Shown: positions 57,646 through 64,000 of the stretch, in pieces
How the letters are laid out: each line of letters starts with the position of its first letter
Numbering within the stretch: the first letter of the stretch is position 1
Source of the DNA: Streptomyces leeuwenhoekii
Lineage (GTDB): Bacteria; Actinomycetota; Actinomycetes; Streptomycetales; Streptomycetaceae
Length of the DNA stretch: 64,000 bases
Assembly (NCBI RefSeq): GCF_001013905.1
Contig: NZ_LN831789.1
Coordinates: 62,001 to 126,000 of the forward strand
Reading direction: 5' to 3'
Notes under the pieces: generated by a model
What the model was told of the DNA's origin: nothing
Seen by the model: only the letters and a program-made list of their open reading frames with translations
Databases searched by the model: none
Position numbers and translations under genes: made by a program

Positions 57646-58302
57646 TCAGCAACCCGTTTTGGGCTGGTAGCCGTGGAGGAAGGCCCGCACCCCGGCGGTG
57701 ATGAGGGCGGTGCGGGCCGGGGCGGACAGCGGCGCGGCGCCATGGTGGCTGTGCTCGGAGACCGAGCCGGAGGTCAGCAGCAGGAAGTGGTCGGCCGCCA
57801 AGGCGGCATCATCCACGTCCAGGGCACCGAGGTCGGCCAGGCGGCTTAGCTGGTGGGCGAGTTCGCGCTGGGTGCGCTGCGGCCCGGACCGGTCCCACGC
57901 CTGGAGCAGGCCGTGCGGCAGGTGTGCGGCCTCGGCTCGCATCCGGCGCACGACGGCGAAGTGGTCGGCGAACTCGGCGCGCGGTCTGTTCCAGGCCGTG
58001 GCCAGGGCGAGCAGGGCCGCCTCCAGGCGGCCCTGCTCGCTCACGGGTCCCAGGTGCCGCTGGGTGAGGTCGACCAGGACGTCGGCCACTCGTGTGGAGC
58101 TGTCTTCGATGATCGCGGCGAACAGCTCCTCCTTGCCTGTGAAGTGGTTGTAGATGGTGCGGGTGGACACTTCCGCCTCGGCGGCGATGGTCTCGATGCC
58201 GGCGGCGGTGAACCCGTCACGGCCGAACACGGCGCGGGCTGCCCTGGTGATGGCTTCACGCTTGGCGACGCGGCCTCGAGGCGTACCGGTCGTTGCGGTC
58301 AC
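57646..58302 (-). CDS. TetR-family regulator, 218 aa
   Basis: The GTG at 58302 has GGGAG at good spacing. The N-terminal helix-turn-helix (KREAITRAARAVFGRDGFTAAGIETIAAEAEVSTRTIYNHFTGKEELFAAII) is typical TetR. The helical C-terminal ligand domain follows. It is divergent from an MFS exporter gene, so it most likely represses that pump until its substrate binds. Confidence 0.85.
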   Translation of the reverse strand: MTATTGTPRGRVAKREAITRAARAVFGRDGFTAAGIETIAAEAEVSTRTIYNHFTGKEELFAAIIEDSSTRVADVLVDLTQRHLGPVSEQGRLEAALLALATAWNRPRAEFADHFAVVRRMRAEAAHLPHGLLQAWDRSGPQRTQRELAHQLSRLADLGALDVDDAALAADHFLLLTSGSVSEHSHHGAAPLSAPARTALITAGVRAFLHGYQPKTGC

Positions 58303-58322
58303 GCGCACTCTCTCCCATCTGC

Positions 58323-58361
58323 AATACACGTATTACTTTTCTGCCATCATCATTGTACTTT
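58323..58361 (+). promoter_or_regulatory. Operator and leaderless promoter between tetR-like and MFS genes
   Basis: AATAC-AC-GTATT (58323-58334) is a perfect 5-bp dyad. It overlaps TTACTT (58333-58338), which with TACTTT (58356-58361, spacing 17) forms a promoter ending 6 nt before the exporter ATG, so the mRNA is probably leaderless. The TetR protein would block this promoter. Confidence 0.55.
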
Positions 58362-58367
58362 CTGGGT

Positions 58368-59783
58368 ATGGTCAACCCCAGCGAACCGGAGAAGAAGACC
58401 GCCGGCACCGATGGCTCGGACGCCGGCGACGGCGCGGCGGCGGGGCCTACGCGGTGGGGGACGGTTGCCGTCTCGGCGCTGGCCACGCTGTTGGTGGCCA
58501 GCGAACTGAGCATGGCGGCTTTCGCGCTGCCGCTCATCGCCGCTGATCTGGACGTCACCGGCAGTGCGACGGCGTGGGTGCTGCTGGCCTACCAGTTGCC
58601 CCTGGCCGCACTGGCCCTGCCCGCCGGCCGCTGGATCGACCGCAGTGATCCCCGGACCGTGTTCGCCATGTCCCTGCTCCTGATCGCCGTCGCCAGTGTG
58701 CTGGCCTCCGCCGCTCCGCAGTTCTGGCTGCTCCTTCTCGCCCGGGTGCTTCAGGGCATCGCGGCGGCCGCCTACCTTGCCGTCTATCTGCCGGTGGTGA
58801 TCCTGGCCGTACGGCCGGGCCAGCGGGGCCGGGCCATGAGCTACCACGCCACGATCATGATGGTCGGCAGCATCGCCGTCGCCCCCCTCGGCGGCTGGCT
58901 GGCCGACGCCTACGGATGGCGTGCGGTGTTCTGGGTCAAGGCGCCGCTGCTGCTGGCCGCCGCCGTGCTGGGCCTGCTCACGGTGCCCGCCCGCGCCCGG
59001 GGGAAGGACGGCCCGGGTCGAGCCGGGCAGGCCCTGGCCGGGGACGTGCTGCTGATCGGTGCCGCGGTCACCGCCACGCTGGTGGTGATCGAGCAGAGCG
59101 GACAGCGCCCTGCTTGGGCGGCCGTCCTCGCCGTCCTCGCCGTCGTTCTGACCGCGGGATGGACACGCCTGGGCACTTCCCGGCCGGTCCTCATGCTCCT
59201 GCGCCGCGGTCCACTGGGATGGCCCACGCTGGCGTTGATGCTCAACGCCTCGGTCATCGGACTGATCACCTTCCTTTTGCCGTTCTTCATCAGCGATGTG
59301 ATGCAACGCGGCCCCGGGCTCCTGAGCACCGCTCTGGTCTTCTTCATCGCCACCGGTGCGCTGGTCACGCCGCTGGCCGGGCTGCTGGCCGACCGCTTCC
59401 GTCCTCTGCAGGTAGCCGCCTGGGGCGGCGCTCTGACAGTTGCGGCTCTCCTTCCGATGCTCACTCTCGCCGCGGACGCGGGCCTTGCCGACCTGGCCTG
59501 GCGGATGGTGCTGCTGGGCACCGGGATGGCACTGTTCAACTCCCCGAACATGACCGCGATCCTGGACGCCACCCCTGAATCGCACACCGGTACCGTCGGC
59601 GGGCTCACCAACCTGGCCCGCACCCTGGGAACCACTTTCGGACCGGCCCTGGCAGCACTCGGCTGGACCCTGGGTTCCGGCGGTACAAGCGGCTTCCGAA
59701 GCGGTGTGTGGGCCCTGGTCGTCCTGACCATGGGCGCCTTCGCAGCCCTGCTGGTCGCCAGCCGAGCAGGCCGAAGCAACTGA
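58368..59783 (+). CDS. MFS drug exporter (DHA2-like), 471 aa
   Basis: Fourteen or so hydrophobic helices. The N-terminal loop between helices 2 and 3 reads GRWIDRSDPRTVF (MFS motif A type) and helix 4 LLLARVLQGIAAAAYLAVYLP. An interior segment with ADRFRPLQVAAWGG repeats the loop in the second half. Size and layout match proton-driven multidrug exporters. It is regulated by the divergent TetR gene. The substrate is unknown. Confidence 0.85.
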   Translation: MVNPSEPEKKTAGTDGSDAGDGAAAGPTRWGTVAVSALATLLVASELSMAAFALPLIAADLDVTGSATAWVLLAYQLPLAALALPAGRWIDRSDPRTVFAMSLLLIAVASVLASAAPQFWLLLLARVLQGIAAAAYLAVYLPVVILAVRPGQRGRAMSYHATIMMVGSIAVAPLGGWLADAYGWRAVFWVKAPLLLAAAVLGLLTVPARARGKDGPGRAGQALAGDVLLIGAAVTATLVVIEQSGQRPAWAAVLAVLAVVLTAGWTRLGTSRPVLMLLRRGPLGWPTLALMLNASVIGLITFLLPFFISDVMQRGPGLLSTALVFFIATGALVTPLAGLLADRFRPLQVAAWGGALTVAALLPMLTLAADAGLADLAWRMVLLGTGMALFNSPNMTAILDATPESHTGTVGGLTNLARTLGTTFGPALAALGWTLGSGGTSGFRSGVWALVVLTMGAFAALLVASRAGRSN

Positions 59784-59834
59784 GCGGGTTTTGCGGGTGA
59801 AGGGGCGCTGCTGAGTAATGCGGTGTTCCGTCGG

Positions 59835-62132
59835 TCAGGTTCGGGCTGCGAGGTAGTGGGTCCAGCTGTCGTTGGCGTACCTCGCCCACGTCTCCGCTGT
59901 AGAGGGGCTGAGGCCGAACAGATCGGCGACGACGATGGGCGGGAGCGTGGTGACGGCCTCGATCATGGCGGTGTTCCGGGCGCTGAGGACGGGCAGGCCG
60001 TGCTGTCGAAGCAGGTTGCCCACCCCGTGGGGATTGCGAGGCCGATGGGGGAACTTGCCCGGCAGCAGGTAGGGGGAGGATTCGTCCAGAGCCCGGCGCA
60101 TGCGGGTGGTGGTGCGTGGCTGATCGATCTGGTCCTTGATGAGCTGACCCAACCTGGGTGGGAGCAGTACGGGGTGGCGGTCGATGGTCAGGTACGAGCC
60201 GGTGTCGTCCTGGTGGAACCGGTCCGTGGTGATTTCGATGATCTTGGCGATGGGCAGAGCGTAGAGCCGGACCAGAGCGCCGATGATGCGGACCTCGCGG
60301 GGCAGCGTGCTGTCGTTGAGGCAGCGACGAAGCTGCTGGTCGTACTCGTGGGTGGTCTGGAAGTTGACGGCGAACGAGCGTCCTCGCCGGGGTAGTTCGA
60401 GTGAGCTGGTAAGACGCCGGGCTGCGACCCAGCGGATGAAGGAGCCGATCACCACGTGCTGGGTGGGGTGGCTGGTAAGCCAGAGGTCGAAGTCCGCTTG
60501 CTCCAGGGAGGCCAGTTGCAGTTCACGCTCGTCGAGCCAGGTCAGGAACTTGATGGCGGCCTGCACGTCTTTGATGTCACCCGAGGCGGCGCCGTGCGTG
60601 TAGCGGCCTCGGGTGGCGCGGCGACGGGCGTCGCGGACGACGTGCCACTCGGCGAAGGGCCGCACGATGGTGACCTGGTGACCGGGTAGCCGGGGGAGTT
60701 CGCTGGTCACCCAGCGTTCCAGTCGGGCGAGGTGTTCATTGCGCTCGGGCAGGACTCCTGCGACGACGAGCAGGGAGCGAACGTGCCGGGTGGTGGTGCC
60801 CTGCGGAAGAGTGTCGAGCAGTTCGTGAGTGATCGGCTCCGAGCGGGCGGCGATCTGGGCGAGCGCCTTGGCGGAGGGGCTGCGACGCAGCCAGCCCAGC
60901 ACCGGGTAGGGATTCTCCGCGCTGTTCAGAGCGTCGGCCATGGCCTGCAGATGGTCCGGTACGTCGCCGTCCTTCCCGCTGAGAAGATCACGGACCCGTT
61001 CGTCCAAGACGCAGCGGGGACACCGGCCGTTCTCGGAGAGATCACCGGGCTGATCGCACCTGTCGCAGCGGGACCCGGGGTCGTCCTGTCCGCAGCAAGT
61101 GGCACAAAGGTCGCTGCCGTCATCTGCGCGGCCGATCATGATGCGCTGATCTCCGCATGAGGAGCAGGGCGCCGGCGTGGCACGCCGGGTCTGATAGCAG
61201 CCCGAGCAGACTGGCCCGAGCGGCCAGACCGTCTTGGTGCGCCGGTCATGGCCGCACAGAGCACAGGTGCGGATGGGGCGCGGCCAGCAGGAACGGCAGT
61301 GGAAGGCTCCCTGCCGCTGGCTGACCTGTCCGCCGTGACGCCACCGTCCGCAGACGCTGCACTCGCCCTCCGGCCCGCGGTAGCACCGGACACAGATGTC
61401 CGGCTGCCCGCCGGTGCCGCGCACCAGGATCTGCTCCACCTCGCCGCACACGCCGCACGGACGTTTCGGCCCCTCGTAGCAGGTGCCGCATACCGGCCCT
61501 GCGGGGGTTCGGGCGTTGACCCTGCGCATCCGGCCGCAGCCGACGCACATCCTCTTGATCCTCGGGGCGCAGTTGGAGCACAGAGCTGTCCCGTCTTCCC
61601 GGCGGTAGCCCGGAGGACGCACCCGGTGGCACTTCGCGCACTCGGTGACTACCAGGGGATCGCTGCGGTAGCAGCGCCGGCAGATCGGCCCGTCCTGGCG
61701 ACGGGTGACGATCTGGTCGATCTGCCCGCAGCGTCCGCACGGGCGGAAGTTCTCCCGGGCCCAGCACCAACCGCAACAACGCCCTTCAGATAAACGCTCG
61801 GTAGGCAGCGGGTCCGTGCGTCCGCAGCGGACACACGTCACCCTTGCAACCGCGTCCGCGTGCCCGGCGGCGTACAACAGGTTCCGCAGCCGGACCACAC
61901 TCACCGGGCCGGCGACCACCGGGACGGTCAACCCGTCGGGCGTCTGCTCCAGAAACCGGGCAAGCTCCCGAACCGGCAGGGGCCCCCACCCCTTCGCCTG
62001 TTCGACGGAAGCCTGCGCGGCCTCGGCCGACAACCCCGGCCCGACAGCCCGGCACAGGTGGGCCACCACCCAGGCCCGGGTGCCCTCCAACTCCGCCTGG
62101 GCTCCCCGCTGCCGCGGGGTTCGGTAGCTCAC
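59835..62132 (-). CDS. Nine-zinc-ribbon protein with tyrosine-recombinase-like C terminus, 765 aa
   Basis: The GTG at 62132 overlaps the stop of the HTH gene (GTGA). Residues 100-374 contain nine consecutive CxxC-x(11-16)-CxxC zinc ribbons, for example CGRCGQIDQ...CRRCY and CALCGHDRR...CSGCY. The C-terminal half reads like a tyrosine recombinase: an N-terminal arm-like domain (AIKFLTWLDERELQLASLEQADFDLWL), then IIGALVRLYALPIAKIIEITTDRF and a final LFGLSPSTAETWARYANDSW. The usual catalytic Arg of the first box is replaced, and Trp stands near the Tyr position, so activity is doubtful. It is probably a DNA-binding partner of the integrase. Confidence 0.7.
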   Translation of the reverse strand: MSYRTPRQRGAQAELEGTRAWVVAHLCRAVGPGLSAEAAQASVEQAKGWGPLPVRELARFLEQTPDGLTVPVVAGPVSVVRLRNLLYAAGHADAVARVTCVRCGRTDPLPTERLSEGRCCGWCWARENFRPCGRCGQIDQIVTRRQDGPICRRCYRSDPLVVTECAKCHRVRPPGYRREDGTALCSNCAPRIKRMCVGCGRMRRVNARTPAGPVCGTCYEGPKRPCGVCGEVEQILVRGTGGQPDICVRCYRGPEGECSVCGRWRHGGQVSQRQGAFHCRSCWPRPIRTCALCGHDRRTKTVWPLGPVCSGCYQTRRATPAPCSSCGDQRIMIGRADDGSDLCATCCGQDDPGSRCDRCDQPGDLSENGRCPRCVLDERVRDLLSGKDGDVPDHLQAMADALNSAENPYPVLGWLRRSPSAKALAQIAARSEPITHELLDTLPQGTTTRHVRSLLVVAGVLPERNEHLARLERWVTSELPRLPGHQVTIVRPFAEWHVVRDARRRATRGRYTHGAASGDIKDVQAAIKFLTWLDERELQLASLEQADFDLWLTSHPTQHVVIGSFIRWVAARRLTSSLELPRRGRSFAVNFQTTHEYDQQLRRCLNDSTLPREVRIIGALVRLYALPIAKIIEITTDRFHQDDTGSYLTIDRHPVLLPPRLGQLIKDQIDQPRTTTRMRRALDESSPYLLPGKFPHRPRNPHGVGNLLRQHGLPVLSARNTAMIEAVTTLPPIVVADLFGLSPSTAETWARYANDSWTHYLAART

Positions 62133-62455
62133 GACGGGCCGGGACGGCGGACGACAGTGCGACGCAGAGCCGCCGGAGCCGGCCCCGGTGTGCCGTCGGC
62201 GCTCTTGCGGACCTGCGCGTTGACGACCTCCGGCTTGATCAAGTCGTTCGGTGTGCAGCCCAGGATGTCGCACAAGGCGACCAGGGTGTCCATGCTCAGG
62301 CGCTGCGGCGGCTGCGTGACCAGCCGGTACACCTGCTCACGCGAGAGCGTGATGCCGCGCTCGGCGAGCAGCGGGACCAGATCCGAGGTCTGGAACATCT
62401 CCTTTTCGGCCATGAGCTGGCGCAGCTTCCACTGGTAGCCCATCTTCTTGATCAC
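62129..62455 (-). CDS. Cro/C1-type HTH protein, 108 aa
   Basis: The GTG at 62455 overlaps the integrase stop. The helix-turn-helix spans residues 8-72 (KLRQLMAEKEMFQTSDLVPLLAERG, then LSREQVYRLVTQPPQRLSMDTLVALCDILGC), followed by NDLIKPEV as in small XRE regulators. A basic Pro-rich tail ends it. Placed between two recombinase-type genes, it may act as excisionase, directionality factor or repressor of the operon. Confidence 0.8.
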   Translation of the reverse strand: MIKKMGYQWKLRQLMAEKEMFQTSDLVPLLAERGITLSREQVYRLVTQPPQRLSMDTLVALCDILGCTPNDLIKPEVVNAQVRKSADGTPGPAPAALRRTVVRRPGPS

Positions 62456-63567
62456 ACCGTCACGCTCCAGTCGCCACCCAGGCGGTCCTTCATCGACGCC
62501 TCCAGCAGCTGGTTGCGGTACTCGTTCGAGACGCCCATGTAGATGGCGGTGGTGGCCGCGTGGGAGTGACCGACCTGTTCCTGAACGAACCGGGCCGGGT
62601 AGCCGAACTCGGTCAGGTGGGTGATGTAGCTGTGGCGCAGGCAGTGCAGGTCGAGATCCTCGTCCAGGCCCGCGTCCTGCCGGGCCGCGACGAAGGATTC
62701 GTTGATCGAGCGGGGCGACAGCCGCCCGACCCGCTCGGTCACCCACAGCGCCGGGTGCCGGCCCGGTGAGAAGTGCGGCCGGATCTCCTTGATCCACTCA
62801 TCGAGGACATCGACCGCCCAGTCCATCTCGGGAACAGTCAGCACCGTGCGCCGTTTGGGAGGCGCCCCCTTCGAGGACTTCCCGAATCGCACCATCATGC
62901 TGCCGTAGGCGCCGAACTGCGGGGCTTTCCTGTTACGCCGCAGATCCACCAGGTCGACCTTGGACGACTCGGTACGGCGGGTGCCGTAGGCGTAGATCGT
63001 CTTCAACACCGCCGCGTCCCGCAACGCGGTCAAGGCACCCTTCCGCCCCTGCCCCCGCACCCTGGCCGGGCGGGCGTCAGCCGCATCGAACAGTGCCTGA
63101 ACCTCGTCGTAGTCCAGAGGGCGCCGACGGGGATCTGCCTCGTACTCCACCGTGTGCAGAACCGAGTTGCCCTCATGGAAGACCTCCTGCGGGGCCTCAC
63201 CGAACCTCTCCAGACAGGTCTCGATCCAGCCGTAACGCCGGTCGAGCAAGTACTCCAGGAACAGAGAGATCGTCACCTCGTACGTGCGGGCCGTGGACAT
63301 GTGGATCGGCTGCGTACCGCTGCGCAGGTGCGCGATGAATGCCTCGCCTTCCGCCGGAGTCCACTGCCACGGGTACAGCCCGGTGAACTCCTCCAGACGC
63401 TGCACCACACGCAGACGCGGATCGATCGTCTTGGCCTTCAGGAAGCGTGCCGCCTGCTGTCGAGCCCAACCGTCTTTCATCGCCTCGAACACCGCTGCTG
63501 CCGGGTCGAGGTGCACCACATTCCGGGACAGCACAAGCCGTGCTGACCCCGGGGCCTCGGTAGTCAC
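62452..63567 (-). CDS. Tyrosine recombinase (integrase), 371 aa
   Basis: The catalytic residues are in place: Arg197 (YAYGTRRTESSKVDL), a Lys in the beta hairpin near 230-233, H308xxR311 (LHCLRHSYITHL), His334 (VGHSHAATTAIY) and the nucleophile Tyr343. The N-terminal 150 residues form a core-binding SAM-like domain. It is the first gene of a three-gene operon linked by GTGA overlaps and lies directly beside the right-hand DUF6233 fragment, where an integrase of a mobile element should lie next to its attachment site. Confidence 0.9.
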   Translation of the reverse strand: MTTEAPGSARLVLSRNVVHLDPAAAVFEAMKDGWARQQAARFLKAKTIDPRLRVVQRLEEFTGLYPWQWTPAEGEAFIAHLRSGTQPIHMSTARTYEVTISLFLEYLLDRRYGWIETCLERFGEAPQEVFHEGNSVLHTVEYEADPRRRPLDYDEVQALFDAADARPARVRGQGRKGALTALRDAAVLKTIYAYGTRRTESSKVDLVDLRRNRKAPQFGAYGSMMVRFGKSSKGAPPKRRTVLTVPEMDWAVDVLDEWIKEIRPHFSPGRHPALWVTERVGRLSPRSINESFVAARQDAGLDEDLDLHCLRHSYITHLTEFGYPARFVQEQVGHSHAATTAIYMGVSNEYRNQLLEASMKDRLGGDWSVTV

Positions 63568-63573
63568 GAAACC

Positions 63574-63728
63574 GTTGTAACGGATGCAACATTGTTGCGG
63601 CGACCTCTTCCCTCCCAGGTCACCGCCAAGAGTGAACTCTCGCCGAAGTCCGCCTCACCGCGCTCGGCCAGCAGTATCAAGAGTTCGAGCAGCTCGCGCA
63701 GTGTTGCATCCGGTGCAATTCATCCCGT
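63574..63728. promoter_or_regulatory. Inverted repeats upstream of the integrase, candidate att or operator region
   Basis: CCGTT-GT-AACGG (63572-63583 region) overlaps GGATGCAACA, which recurs inverted as TGTTGCATCC at 63703-63712. GCAACA-T-TGTTGC (63585-63597) is a further dyad. The repeats sit between the integrase start and the interrupted DUF6233 reading frame and may be arm or core sites of the recombinase or its operator. Confidence 0.45.
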
Positions 63729-63891
63729 TTGGGCCGTTGCGATACGCAGGGAGCCCGACCTCGTACCGCCAGCCGTCGGGCGTCTGGCGCCGGGACCACA
63801 GGCGGGCGACGACCTCCTGGTCCCCGGGCAGCAGCACCCGGATGGGCACCGGCAGCGGCTCGGGGGCGGAGGACGTCGGCATGTCCCCCAT
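63655..63891 (-). pseudogene. DUF6233-type gene, N-terminal part
   Basis: From the ATG at 63891 or 63882, the frame reads PLPVPIRVLLPGDQEVVARLWSRRQTPDGWRYEVGLPAYRN, the N terminus of the same family whose C-terminal half lies at 53.5-53.85 kb. After about 55 residues the similarity stops and the frame runs through the repeat-rich region to a stop at 63655. The two halves are in correct order on the minus strand. The remaining 109 bp to the window end show no gene. Confidence 0.65.
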
Positions 63892-64000
63892 CGTACGGAC
63901 GAGCGCCGGGACGCCGACGATCGGCACGGCCTGCACGGGCACCGGCCTCTGTCCACAGGCGCCCCATGGCCGACTGGTCGCATGAACGATCACGAGCAGC

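Noticed and set aside
53857..63677. GCAGTAT as attachment-site direct repeat of the cargo block
   Set aside because: A 7-bp match between two 150-bp stretches is expected by chance, and it does not fall exactly at the ends of DUF6233 similarity.

Overview
The window is high-GC actinobacterial DNA. Strong Shine-Dalgarno sites, many GTG starts, stop/start overlaps of the GTGA and ATGA type, a WhiB-like protein and a Tap/Tpg telomere pair together point to Streptomyces, and most likely to a linear plasmid or a plasmid-derived chromosome arm. The lasso precursor near 41.4 kb has a 15-residue core that matches, from memory, chaxapeptin of Streptomyces leeuwenhoekii. That suggests this species or a close relative, but the identification rests on recall and not on a search.

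Layout. 0-16.1 kb: a minus-strand run of about 25 mostly small genes that looks like a conjugation and maintenance module. It holds an FtsK/SpoIIIE-type DNA pump, several small membrane proteins, a DUF2637-like coiled-coil membrane protein, a large Gly/Lys-rich protein, a WhiB-like protein and a chain of tiny translationally coupled genes. Perfect GC-rich hairpins separate several genes. 16.3-16.45 kb: a divergent control region with operator-like dyads, followed on the plus strand by a GntR-UTRA-GNAT regulator, an XRE regulator and a split RibD-like pair (reductase, then a deaminase carrying an in-frame TGA at a zinc cysteine). 20.5-21.5 kb: about 1 kb of structured non-coding DNA with a CRP-like site. 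It leads into a two-gene replication module (Rep-like winged-helix/zinc protein plus a DUF721/DciA-like helicase-loader homologue). 25-29 kb: a sigma-like regulator pair, a coiled-coil protein and a secreted HNH nuclease.

29.9-41.2 kb: an accessory and decay zone. It has a PIG-V-like mannosyltransferase, two head-to-head copies of a small secreted protein, an HTH protein, then about 7 kb of nested mobile elements. The nest is an IS5-like element containing an IS110 element containing a second IS110 element, plus IS3, IS701, IS256 and group II intron fragments and an inverted pair of another IS5-like element. A GtrA gene follows. 41.4-44.0 kb: a compact lasso peptide cluster in the order A-C-B1-B2 with no adjacent exporter. 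44.2-50.5 kb: a secreted I36-like protein, an RHH/PIN toxin-antitoxin pair with a perfect 24-bp operator palindrome, a STAND NTPase and a tandem zeta-toxin-like protein. 50.6-53.3 kb: tap and tpg, which replicate linear telomeres.

53.4-64 kb: two halves of one DUF6233-type gene lie about 9.8 kb apart in the correct order, which suggests insertion of a cargo element. The block between them carries two VOC proteins, a SulP transporter with a MerR regulator, and a TetR/MFS pair. It ends in a three-gene recombination operon: tyrosine integrase, Cro/C1-type HTH, and a 765-residue protein with nine tandem zinc ribbons fused to a degenerate tyrosine-recombinase-like domain. This last operon and the nested IS110 pair are the most promising less-described systems in the window.
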